Source of the DNA: Magnolia sinica | Lineage: Eukaryota > Streptophyta > Magnoliopsida > Magnoliales > Magnoliaceae | Length of the DNA stretch: 64,000 nucleotides | Direction of reading: 5' to 3' | Assembly: GCF_029962835.1 (NCBI RefSeq) | Contig: NC_080587.1 | Coordinates: 59,301,528-59,365,527, forward strand | In this document: positions 45,933 through 56,999 of the stretch, in pieces | Position numbering within the stretch: position 1 is the stretch's first letter | Layout of the letters: every line of letters begins with the position of its first letter | The notes under the pieces: generated by a model | Databases searched by the model: none | Told to the model about the DNA's origin: nothing | The model's input: the letters and a program-made list of their open reading frames with translations, nothing else | Translations under genes and position numbers: made by a program

Positions 45933-46059
45933 AGCAATGTGCATCCTGTGGAAAAGTTATCGTGAAAAAGATAAACAAGCCCAAATTTGAGGGAGATGAA
46001 ATACCCATTAACAAATTTAATGGACTTTTTGTATAACTAGGGTTAAAAGCATCCCTTAG

Positions 46060-46290
46060 ATTCTTGTGCTTTGTGGACCCACTATGATGCATGTGGTATA
46101 TGAACTATGTTCATCCATTTCCCTAGCTCATTTTAAGACAATGGCTTGAAAAATAAGGCAAGTCCAAAATTTAAAAAGGCACATAAATTTTGCAGTCTCA
46201 TGTTTAAAAAATTTAGCTGGTAAAACTGATGGAGTGGATTAACACAAACATCATTGGGGCCTACAGAGCTTCCTATAACCCAAGTTACAA
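46060..46290. mobile_element. Short core-repeat fragment
   Basis: GGACCCACTATGATGCATGTGG ... TTCATCCATTT on the left and ATGGAGTGGATTAACACAAACATC on the right. It is a shortened, decayed core with most of the middle missing. Confidence 0.5.
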
Positions 46291-46789
46291 AAAATTCATG
46301 GCTCACGGTCCTCATGCACACATGTTAAATCTTAACCATAAGATCATTAGGTCATAAAAAGTTTTAGGGCATTAATGGGTTAAGTTATTATTTAATATTG
46401 CTAATGTCTCATCTAATAATGAATGTATTATAGGTGATATTTCCTTCAAAAAGTTTGATAACTATAAAATAATAATGTATTAGAAGAAAAAGGCTTCATG
46501 ATTATACAACAATGAAGTTAATCATACAACAATGAAGTTATGTCTAAAAAATAATTGTGTGGATAACAACCATTATTCTCTTATGTATACCAATATAGAA
46601 TGAGGACTGATGGACTTATAAGAGGTTCATAAATTATTTATATTTATGATTAAAAAAAGTTAGTGTAAGGACTACAAAATTCATTCATTTTTTTTTATTA
46701 TTTTAAATTCAGAAGGAGCATTTTTCTATCCAAATGGCATTCCATTCCAATCATAATGTCCAAATGGAATGGTTAAGGCCGTCTTCTAC
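46291..46789. other. AT-rich sequence, no feature recognised
   Basis: Contains a small direct repeat ATACAACAATGAAGTTA at 46502-46540. Its start may be the downstream continuation of the pararetrovirus remnant, but no protein similarity is visible. Confidence 0.4.
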
Positions 46790-46794
46790 TTGTC

Positions 46795-47085
46795 TTCTAG
46801 TTTTAGCTTAATTTGAATTTTTCATAAATCTTATTTAATATCAAATTTAAAAGAGACAATGATTTTATAGAGTTATTTTAATAGGTCAAGTTTGTTTATA
46901 ATTGGATATCTAATCCATTGTAACACTTTATTTAAGGTTTTGTCAATTATTACAAATTTTGGAGCTCATCTTTTAAGTTTAGCTATATTCTCAAAAGTGT
47001 TGACAGTTCCATGGTGATGAGCTAGATCTTATAAACCCTTTTAAAGAAGATCTTTTATTTCTTGTTTCCATACTTCCAATAGTTT
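46795..47085 (-). pseudogene. Pararetroviral reverse transcriptase, N-terminal part
   Basis: On the minus strand a frame reads through RAPKFVIIDKTLN then LQWIRYPIINKLDLL, with stops interspersed, and ends near 46795 before the catalytic Asp-Asp box. The catalytic part and RNase H are missing. The motif combination is typical of caulimovirid RT. Confidence 0.65.
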
Positions 47086-47689
47086 AGAATCATCTAGATT
47101 GGGCGAGCCTTAGTTATGATATTTATCTAATTAAAATATTTAAAATGTGAGAGTCTTCTTTGATGAATTGTATTATGTTAGAAGACAATAGGGATCTTAG
47201 AGCAGATTTCTTTTTTCATTTGATCTTAAAAGTCTTTAATATATATTTGGAAGGTTTCAAAATTAAGTCTTTTAAATATATGCTTAATGTAAAATCCTTC
47301 TCTTAATCATTAATAAACATTTCTTTTTGTTGGATTGAGTCTTTTAATTGACTTATTATAGAAACTTTTTGACTTTTCACAGAAATTGAAAAGTGATTTA
47401 TGTTTCAATTCCTTCTTGATTAATGCTAAAATGTTTGATCATGGTGAGGAACGGAGTTCCTAAGAGCTTGTTTGGATTCATGAAAAGCACAAGAAAGGAA
47501 ATAATGTTTCTTGGGAAACCTTATTTCTAGGAAACTATGGGAAATGAAATATTGCTTTCCTTGTTTGTTTTTCAATAAGATTTTTGTAGAAATTTAAAAT
47601 TTATTTTCAAGTTTGTTATTTGAAAAAATTAAAAAATTTCTTGAATTTTTTTTTTAGCCACTAGCATGTGTTAGATTAGCACGTGGGAT

Positions 47690-48118
47690 GCTTAGAGATG
47701 AATAGTGGGACATGTGGCATATACGACATATATAGATACTTTAAGCGAAATTATAGCATGTGTGAAGTGCTTGAAGTTTTACGGTGGCACATGTTGCATT
47801 ATACATGTATTGACGCATTTGACATGTGGGCAGTAAAGTTAGATGACAACACTTGTGCACATTGGCACATGCCATATTTAGAGAATTAAAGATGGACAAT
47901 GACATGTGTAGCGCATTGGTGCATGTGGGGTGCTTTGTGCATGTGGGGGCCCAAGTAAGATTAATGGTGGTACATGTGACACAATAGCACACGTGGGGCG
48001 CAATAGAAAATGGATGGTACACATGTGGCACATTAGCACATTGGGAGCTCTTTATACATATGAGGCATGAGATAAGATGGATAATGGCACAAGTGGCATA
48101 GTGGCACATGTGGCGTGT
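47690..48118. repeat. ACATGTGGCAC-type minisatellite
   Basis: Degenerate units ACATGTGGCACATT/GCACATGTGGGGC repeat about 15 times and resume at 54013-54065 (GGCACATATGGCATATGTG) beyond the inserted LTR. Frames across it (for example 47741-48142 minus) are repeat-derived, not genes. Confidence 0.75.
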
Positions 48119-48699
48119 AACACCCCATCCATTCTGTACCATTTTCTATACATATCTACACGATGATCGATGCCCTTAGCTAGACCTGGATTGGCTATTC
48201 ATAGTACACACCCAACTGACCGAAACCTCAAGACCTCGAAACCTATCTCATATCGACTGCCCCGTCGCCGCGATCGTGGAGGTACCACCCGCGCGTCTGT
48301 ATACTCCGTTAGTGAGATACACTGTGAAGAATCATTAATATATCATGTGCGTAAGGCGCCATGTACTCCATTCCACACATGTGCACAACACATGCATGCA
48401 CACATGCACATGTCACACATGGGTGAGAGAATCTCTACCCATGTGTGTCATACACCCATACCTCTCCTCTCTCATGTGCATGAAAAGTCAACTTCTCTCC
48501 ATACCATATCCTATGCATGACATCATCACACCATGCCATCCCATGCTCTTTTAATCCACCATTAATTACAAATCATGAATTAATTGCTATAATCCTAGCC
48601 TAAGCTAATATTAATCATATTATCCTAACTTAACCAAATTTTTATCAATTTGTCTACAAATACCTCTTCATCCCTTAGCATTTTACATTTTTTCTACAC

Positions 48700-48702
<3 letters not shown>

Positions 48703-48744
<42 letters not shown>
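48703..48744 (+). repeat. AG microsatellite
   Basis: Forty-two bases of uninterrupted AG, at the place where giant LTR copy 1 has its purine-rich tract. About 100 bases downstream is AAGGTGAGTAC, a splice-donor-like sequence. Confidence 0.92.
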
Positions 48745-48747
<3 letters not shown>

Positions 48748-49019
48748 TGATCTTGGTGGGACATCAACTCTATCAATCCCATCCCTTTCATCCATCTCAA
48801 CCATCCATCTAGTCCATTAAGGTGAGTACACCCACTCTACTCTTGGTTTGTTTTCTTTTTTATTATTTGCATGATTATTAGTGGTGACGATTTGATGTGA
48901 TTAATGGTGTGGTTGATGAAGATATATGATTGATGGTGAAGATAATTGCAATAATAATGATGATGCTATTAATGGTGTGGATGCATAGGAGAAAACCTAT
49001 AAATTCAATTTAGTATAGA

Positions 49020-50990
49020 GTTCATGTGGGACCCATTGATAGTGGGCCTCACCAAAATGTTTGTATGACATCCAAATCATCCAACCATTGGCTCATTGGG
49101 CTGGCCAAACGCACCCACACCTATGCACACACGTGCATGTATCAAAAAAAAAAAAGAGACGGGAGAGACGCTACTTGCTGGCAACAGCGTCCCAGCGGTC
49201 TAATATAAAGGAGGCAGGGGCTGTGGGCCCACAATGGGCCCCATCCATGATGAATATATTTAATCCACGCCGTTCATCCGATTCCCAAGCTCATTTTACG
49301 CATTGAGTCGAAAAACGAAGCCAATCCAAATCTCTAGTAGATCACACCATTAAAAATAGTATTTTAATAGTAATAATCTATTAGGCTCGCTGTGATGTTT
49401 CTATACATCGAAAAATACTGAATATTGGGCTTCTTAAATTTGTCTCAGGCGATAAAATCCAACGGATGGAGTGGATTGCCAGGATATGGGCCCCACCTAT
49501 GAAAAACCATTGAAAAAAAAAATTATATATGCAAGGGGCAAGCTGACATCCAGTGTCATCTGGACGCTGCAGCTACTGTTGCTTGCTGGAACGAGCAGGG
49601 ACAGTGGGTCCCACCACTGGTCCCACCATGATGCATCTCGACCATCTACGCCGTGCACTTGATGGTTCCCCTTTAAAAATGGGTCACCCCAAAAATCAGC
49701 CGTACATGGAACTCAGGTGGCTCACACCATCAAAAAAATAAATAAATATATGAAGCTGAATAAATCAGCAATATTCATGGCTCTGATCATGAGGTATATG
49801 TTATATCTAAATCGTCCATCCATTTGGCAAGCTTGGCTTAAAGCTTGAGAAGAAAAATAAGATAGATCTAGCTATCAAGTGGGCCACACTACAAAAGCAG
49901 TAGGGATTGAACGTCTATCATTGGACCCCTTTTTGGGTCAGAAGTTTTGGACCAATATGAAATTAGTTTTTCCCTTAATTCAGGTCCTTGTGACCTTATG
50001 ATCAAATTAGATGGAAAGAAAACATTAAGGTGGGCCCTGTAAATTGTTTAACGGTGAAATCATTATCTCCACTACTGTTTGTGGTGAGGTCTAGATAATC
50101 TTTGGACATGATTCATTTTTGGATAATGCTATAAAATTATCTCTAAAAAATATATAATAAATAAATAAATAAATAAAAATAAAAAAATAGATGAACTGTG
50201 CAGATATAATAAATATATCACTTTGGGACCCATGTAACTTTGATCTCCTTGAACCGTTTGTACAACTTGGAGCTCAAGCACATAAAAACACTTGCCAGGG
50301 TCCACTTGAAATTTGGATGCATCTGAAACTGGGATTGAACCCTCTCAACTTTTGTGTGTGGCGTGGCCCACACAAGCCACAGATTAACTTGATTTGAAGC
50401 CAAGAGGCCCATGTAATGTCTACATCAGATCTGCACTGTACGTTGTCTTTGATAAACCATTTTAGTACATGAGCCTAAAAAAATAAAGGTAATCCAAATT
50501 TTAGGTAAGCTGCACCACACGAACAATAGAAATTGGACATTTACCATTAAAGCCTCCCTATGGGTCTACCATGATGCATCTAATTTATTGAGTCCATACA
50601 TCATCCTTGACCAGTCCATTGCATGGTATGGTTTCAAGAATCAGGCTGCTCCAAGGTCCATAGACTATACCACCTGAAATAGTAAGGAACGAACTCTTAT
50701 CACTAAAATTTTCCTAGGGCCTAGGTTAATGATCCAATGTATATCCATACCATCCATTGACTTCACCGGATTGTTGGAGCGGATCCTAACTTCAAGTGGG
50801 TCACACACAACTCAACCTCATGGGAAATCCCCATGGACTCCACCACATAGGACCCATTGTGAATTCCATTGGTGTATGGGCCCAAGAATGTTAAGGCCCA
50901 TTTTGAGTGAACGCCATGTGGGCCCATTAGTGGTAGCCTTGTTTAGGCCAATCATTGGGCCTCTTCGACAAGAGTTTGTAATATCCATGT
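49020..50990. repeat. Cluster of core-repeat fragments inside giant LTR copy 2
   Basis: Core words (GGGCCCCATCCATGATGAATATATTTAATCCACGCC in parts, AAGTGGGCCACACTAC, GTGGGCCCTGT, GAGTGGATTG) recur at about 49040, 49225, 49480, 49610, 49790, 49880, 50220, 50440 and 50570. The same kind of cluster sits at the same relative place in copy 1 (27540-28760). Confidence 0.65.
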
Positions 50991-51779
50991 GTTGAATGTA
51001 TGACGAACTGGTATTGTAATTTTTGAAGTAATAATGATTAATCCCTTAAATGGGCTGATTGTGGACAGTCCTTGATCACTTAACACTTTGGTTAGAGTGC
51101 GGCCCCAAGTAATAAGATCATGTGACTTGTGTTTAAACCCTTAAACATGTTTAATTAAAACAATTATGTAGACTCTAGTAGTGTGAGGGTGTGATATACC
51201 TATTTGGCCCATTAATCATGTGGGTATTTGATGTATGTATAACCACCTAATCATAGGCAATGGTGGAGTATATGTAGTATATGTAGTCATCTAACTATAT
51301 GAATGTGAAATATATACAAGGCCACCTAACCGTATGAAATCAAGTGGCATTGATGGCCATTCAATAACGTAGGTTTGTGCTTATCGATATAGATACCGCC
51401 ACTTGAATCACATATGACCAAGTTGTACACTAAACTGAATGTGATGTAGGGTTATGTTACCCAAGCTAATGCTATCAAGGTCCTGGATTCTATTCGATGT
51501 GACTTCTGAACCGTAAATGGTATGATGAAATGTGGATCTTAGCCCTTAACCATGTGAAACCGAATATGAGTTACTAACTATGTGACATGTGAAGTGGTTG
51601 TAGTATAAGACTCATCATAATTGGTGTAGCCTTGTATTCGTATGTAGGATTATGATTGCTCAATTACGTTTGGATATTTTAAAATATGGACACTAGATCA
51701 TGATAGTAATCATATACATACTAAACTATGTGAAATTGTGGTACTGGCCGCCTGACTATGTGAAAGTTTAGTAAAGCGG

Positions 51780-52090
51780 TTACCTCATTAGTGCGGCCCA
51801 TTGATGTAGCCCACTTATGTGTATGAGGCCCATTGATGCAGCCCACTTGATGCATATAAGGTCCATTATGATATATATGAGGCTCATGTTTATGATCCAT
51901 GTGCTGAGGCCCATGTGATGTATATGCGGCCCGTATTTGAGGTCCATTATGATGTGTATTCAACTCTTGTTTTAGGCCCAATGTGATGTATATGAGGCCC
52001 ATGTGATAAGGCCCATTATGATGCATTTGAGGGCCAGGCGATGGAGCCCATTATGATGTATATTTGGCCCTTGTGTGAGGCTATGGGTCC
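51780..52090. repeat. GGCCCATGTGATGTATATGA minisatellite
   Basis: About twelve degenerate units of 20-30 bases of the form AGGCCCATTATGATGTATATG, followed by TTGGTTAAATGTCCACA/ATGGGTGAATGTCCACA doublets at about 52133-52181. The minus-strand frame over it (Tyr/His/Gly/Pro-rich) is repeat-derived. Confidence 0.8.
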
Positions 52091-53855
52091 ACTATATGTT
52101 AGGCTTTATGTGGGCCACTCATTGGGAGTAATGTTGGTTAAATGTCCACATTGACGGGCAATGATGGGTGAATGTCCACAATGTGACCTTCCCTTAGGCT
52201 TTGTTAGGCCTATTCTCACCAATTCCAATTATTGATGCCGATTATAAGTATATAACAGCATAGCATCATGATATATGCCCATACGCATCATCTGCATGTT
52301 TGTTATGAGAGGTGGTTGACCATTGCATATGTCATTGGGCATGATGTTATGAGACTCCTTGATAGGCGGAGATTATCTCACATGAGTACACGGTATGCCC
52401 CGGATTGATGTATGACTGGATTGTATGACTTATGCATCTTGCATTGTCATTACTATACGCCCTAGCGACATTAGGGCCGTAGCCTCCACAGGCATATCGT
52501 GGATAGCCAGATGGGACACCGAAAATCTGTTCTAGCATTGAGCTGTCATAGATGGTCCTGGGTGAAAATCCTTAAACCTTCTTGATACCAGAGGACGCTC
52601 TAACGTTGAGACCGAGTGGATATATGAGCGTACGAGGGTCGAATGCTAGGAGGCCGCGTCTCCCACTATGTCATGGTCGGTTAAAAAGGGATGTGGCCTT
52701 ACTCACTCGAGGGTAGGGGGCATTACTAGGCTGAGTTTGAGCAGCTCGTGAATGGGTCCGCTATCGACGTGCCGGGTAGATATTGGCTGACTACTGGCCA
52801 GACAGATAGTGTGGTCTCTTCCACTTGCATGGTCGCGCGTCAGTGGGCGGTGATTTGCATGTAGAGTGTACTAGACCCCGGTGATGATCCCAAAGATGAA
52901 CAGTACTGATATGTGGACTTATTGAGCAGGAGTTGCATACTCATTCATTCATTTATTCACTATCCACTCGAGCTGGTGGTGTGCAGTTATTTGTTATGTA
53001 TACCTTCGTAATCGCTAGGATTTTGGTTGGGGTGTGCGACTAACCTGAGATCAGGAGTTTATCACATTGAATCTGACTATCCAAATTAGATATGAGATTG
53101 GTTTGGATAGAAGTCTTTTGTGATGGGCCCCATAGCCTGAGACACTACGTACTATCATCCCAACTTCACACTCCAGCATGGTCCTTCCATTCGCACGGCA
53201 TATTGCATTACATCCACGGCATATAACATTTTGGGTTACTATTTTTTTACATTTAGATATGGCTGATGGTATTCGTGAACTCATCATGAATTGTATATTG
53301 CATTGCATCCTCGGCATCTGATATTTGACTCTTTATGACTCCTCATTTGCATAGCTGATCTGTATTACGTACTCTGATATTATATGATTATGACATGACA
53401 ATATGATGATGATGATGTGATTACGGATGCGTGTAATACAGTTATAGCTGTGATATAGGAGAAATGAAAATATGACTTGGTGATGTTGGTAGCATTGACT
53501 TGGAGTATTACTATGATGCATATGTATTGCATTGACATTGACATCGGCATCATACCTTACATACTATACGCCTTTCACTATATATGATTTCTTGGTGACA
53601 TATTTATCTTGCTTGCATGTAAGACACTGCACACACGTGTGTACTTACTAGGCTTTTTGCCTAAGCTTTCTATTTTCCATTTTTTTCAGGGCTGCAGTAA
53701 CTTGGAAGACTTAGCTTTCTCGATGCATTGCATCTATTTTTCAATTTGGCAATATTGACGTTATGTACCTTTTGTAAAGCATTATACTTGTAACCATCAG
53801 GATTTATAATGGAGAGTGTTGCTTGGTATTTTGATGATGGATCATCATGCTCAGG

Positions 53856-53858
<3 letters not shown>

Positions 53859-53899
<41 letters not shown>
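53859..53899. repeat. TA microsatellite
   Basis: About 41 bases of TA, just before the conserved end of the giant LTR (AAAATCTTCCTTGTGG, also present in copy 1 near 30495). Confidence 0.92.
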
Positions 53900-53902
<3 letters not shown>

Positions 53903-54319
53903 TCAAAAATCTTCCTTGTGGTGCATCGAACTTGGGACTTGGTGTATGGAAGTTGAGTGTCAGATTCAGGGCATCATGGAAGTTGTCCGTCCCCGGGTTT
54001 GGGGTGTGACATGGGGCATGGTCGAAGATGGACAATGTCTCATTTGGCACATATGGCATATGTGAGACGATTGAACATCGGGGCGCATTTGGGCTTTAAC
54101 CCTTGAGAAAATGTATTTTTCTGTCACCGTAGGAAAATACATTTCTTATGAGTGTAAGTGAGAAAATAAATGTATTTATTTTTCAACAAAGATAGAAAGT
54201 AGGAAATGGTGTTTCCCACAAATTTTCACAAAGAATGACTTAACAAACAACGAAAAGTGAATTTCATAGGAAATATTATTTCCTTTTCCACGCTTTCCAT
54301 GATCCAAACAGGCCCTGAG

Positions 54320-54660
54320 ATTAAATTTTGAAAATAAAGATAGTTTCTAAGTTTTCTTATTATAAATATGAGCATTGGGAATTTTGAATTCCATTTGAAG
54401 TCTTTTTATATTTGTCGTGCTTATTTTTTGAGAGATTTTCTCAAAATACTTCAATGAAATTAGTCATTCTTTATTGTTATTAATATCTATTCTAAAGTTT
54501 ATTAACCCAGTTATTTCAAGATAAAATCTTTTATCGTAATTATGAAATGAGAATACCATTTATGTATTGAGATATTTTGTAATGTATTTACGAATTCATC
54601 GTTCTTTCAATCATCTTTATAGGGTGGTTGGGACGCCATAACTGTTTTTACTTTAGTTCT
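54320..54660 (-). pseudogene. Pararetroviral protease region, first part
   Basis: Minus-strand words KWYSHFIITIKDFIL (about 54560-54520) precede where a retroviral-type aspartic protease would start; the Asp-Ser-Gly motif itself is destroyed. The continuation on the other side of the nested MITE (47460-47390) begins LGTPFLTMIKHF, the usual end of such a protease. The MITE therefore inserted within or just after the protease. Confidence 0.55.
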
Positions 54661-55068
54661 GCCTTGCCCATTTTTCTTGTTATCAGTAATCCTGCATGCT
54701 TTTCCAGAACTTTCTATTTGCATTCCACACCGAACTCTTTTTCATTTTTTCTGCTTGGAAATCTGCACTTTTCATCATACCTTTTTTTTTTTTTTTCAAG
54801 AATAGATATGCTATTTAATTTCAAGCATTTATATTTATCCTTTTGGAATATTTATTTATGATTTTAATTCATTTATTTCTCCTTTAAGGTCATAAATGGT
54901 AAGATGAGATGACACTCTTCCTACTTGGGTTTTTTTAAGGGCTATTTATTTTTAATTCACTCACGATAAATCCTTATAAAAAGGTCATGTAATTACCATA
55001 ATATTCCCAATGCAAATGTTGAGAACTTACTTTTTGAATGTTAAAATCGACCAGGGGTATGGAATAAA

Positions 55069-55500
55069 TGTGGGGCTCACCATGATGTATGTGGCTTATC
55101 CACACCATCCATTCGTTATCCCAAATAATTTTGGGTAATGAGTTAGTAAATGAGGTGGATCTAAAGCTCAAGTGGATCTCACCACAAGAAATAGTGGGAA
55201 TTGAATACCTACCATTTAAAACTTCTTAGGGCCCCTAGAAGTTTTGGATCAAAGCTTATATCCATGTTTTACCCTTATCCATGTCTGTGTGACCCTATGA
55301 AAAGGTTACATGACAAACAAACATCAATGTGGGCCCTAAGAAGGAAACAACTTTAAATGATAGACATTTTAAGACCATCATTTCCTGTGCTGTGGACCAC
55401 TTGAGCTTTGGATCTACCTCATTTTTTAGTTTATGCCCTAAAATATTATGGTAAAATGGATGGACGGTGTGGATATGTAACATACATCACGGTGGGGCCT
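55069..55500. mobile_element. Core-repeat MITE inserted in the pararetrovirus remnant
   Basis: The left half TGTGGGGCTCACCATGATGTATGTGG ... and the right half ending CATACATCACGGTGGGGCC are complementary over about 430 bp. Both middle signatures are present (GAAGTTTTGGATCAAAGC; GTGGACCACTTGAGC). It separates capsid-like from protease-side viral sequence. No clear target duplication. Confidence 0.7.
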
Positions 55501-55859
55501 GCAAATTTAAGTCAGCCCTTTTGGATCGATTTTCAAGATGAAAATACTCACGTACTTTCAAACAAGTTCATAGAGTAATAATGAGTTGTTTAATAGTATT
55601 TATAGAGGAAATGGAAAATTAAATAGCCCTTTAAGAATTTCATCAAATTGACAATGTTCTATTGAAGTCTTTCCTTTATCTTGATCTCAAGTGTGATGGG
55701 GTTTTTGTTAATGTAGTAACTTAGTTAAGTATTTTTTGTCATTTATTATTATCAGGAATTTCATCAATTATGTCTAAAATAATTTATTTTTCAGTTGTGA
55801 ATAGATGTAAGTAATTGTCTGAGTAAGAGTCTTCAATTGAAGAGTTGCTATCACAACCG

Positions 55860-56760
55860 CATGGGTCGAAAATCTGCTCCTCGTTTTCTAAAGCTTATTG
55901 ATTAATTACGTTTTGAACTTTAATTTTAAATTCTTCAATTTCTTTAGACTCAGGAATGTCTTCTTTTAAAAGCTTGTTTTATTTTTTCAAGTTTTGCTTA
56001 AAATATTTATTAGCGTAATGGTTTTTTTGTTTGCATTTCAAACAAGTGGGTTTAGTCCTTTCTACACATTTTTGTTTTGATATTTTATCCTTCTTATATT
56101 CTTTAGGGTTGTTTTTATGAAATTTTATTTTACTATATGTTTTTTATTAAGCTTTTACCTCTAACTACTTTCAGGGACAATAGGTGTGTAACCAAATTGA
56201 TAGCAAAGTTTCCTAATTCCTTTTTACTATTCAGTTTTCTTTCTAAATTTGATTATTTATTTTAAAATTATTACGACAGGCTAATCCAACACTGTTAAAA
56301 TTTTTAATAATTTTTCTTATGAAAAATTATCACAATTTGACTCTATACTCGTTTCTTAACTGATTTCTTACCCTCACACTGAATAAGGGTGGTAATCCTA
56401 CAATAAACTTCTCTTTCCAAAACTCATGATGAGTTATGTAGAGAGAGAAAATTTGAATTAAGAATACATCCTTATATCATCTAAAGTCTATTAATGTTGG
56501 GTATCGAAGACTTATTAGATGTTCCTTAATTTTTAGCATAGGTGTCTTTAGATCTTTCTATAAAATGATAAATTATACTTGTACATAGAGCATAAATAGA
56601 ACTTCCAATATATTGGCCTGAATCATTTAAAATTGGTTGTCCCTTAGGGTATCTTTTAACCGCATTCTCTATGTAGTCCTTTTGAGGTTGATCCCATCAG
56701 GCTCTTAATTGCTTAGAGAAACACAAAGTTATCATTCTAACTATAGCTTTTTAAATTATT
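55860..56760 (-). pseudogene. Pararetroviral capsid-like region with zinc knuckle
   Basis: Minus-strand pieces include YKDVFLIQIFSL (about 56495), FWKEKFIVGLPPL (about 56430) and a Cys-x2-Cys-x4-His knuckle at 56003-56044 whose final Cys is now Tyr. This is the C-terminal capsid layout of Caulimoviridae, where the knuckle binds the viral nucleic acid. At least five stops occur in the segment. Confidence 0.6.
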
Positions 56761-56999
56761 TTTTTTTTCATATTTTACAAGCATTAGCATACATTAATCT
56801 ATTATTATAAAGATTAAGAATCTAATACTCAAAATAGCAATATATATTCTATTGATATAACGTAGAACCATCAAAGCTAAGGCTTGAGGAGAGCATTGGT
56901 GTTTCTTCTAATTGAAGGTCAATCGAAGTTGGTTGTCTGTAGTAATTGTTTGAGGAATAAAATTAAGTTTGTTTATTTCTAGTGATTTATTATTAGAGG

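Larger units (their letters stand above)
48119..54012 (+). mobile_element. 5.9-kb gypsy-type solo LTR (giant LTR family, copy 2)
   Basis: Begins TGTAACACCCCATCC at 48119 and ends GGTTTGGGGTGTGACA at 54012, the short inverted TGTAACACCCC/GGGGTGTGACA ends of Tekay/Del-like LTRs. No gag, pol or primer site is inside or adjacent; the flanks are the two halves of a MITE. It is therefore a single LTR left after recombination, or a non-autonomous unit. Colinear with copy 1 in its last third. The target duplication is not clean (TGGCG/TGGGG). Confidence 0.7.
47464..54315. mobile_element. Tourist-like MITE, about 0.96 kb, split by a giant LTR
   Basis: The left end GAGCTTGTTTGGATTCATG at 47464 and the right end CATGATCCAAACAGGCCC at 54315 are inverted. 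Pairing continues about 50 bp inward (GGAAATAATGTTTC against GAAATATTATTTCC). Flanks are TAA (47461-47463) and TGA (54316-54318), a Tourist-type 3-bp duplication with one change. Left piece 47464-48118 plus right piece 54013-54315. The interior is an ACATGTGGCACAT minisatellite that resumes on the far side of the insertion. Confidence 0.75.

Noticed and set aside
47741-48142. Cys/His-rich 133-codon minus-strand frame as a metal-binding protein
   Set aside because: It is the translation of an ACATGTGGCAC minisatellite; the Cys and His residues come from the repeat unit.
51721-52026. Tyr/His/Gly/Pro-rich 101-codon frame as a cell-wall-type repeat protein
   Set aside because: It is the translation of the GGCCCATGTGATGTATATG minisatellite inside a non-coding LTR.
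48703-54012. CRISPR-like or other regularly spaced array
   Set aside because: Repeats here are microsatellites and degenerate minisatellites without spacers, in plant nuclear DNA.
53670-54065. Frames across the TA microsatellite
   Set aside because: Open only because TATATA encodes Ile-Tyr repeats; not coding.
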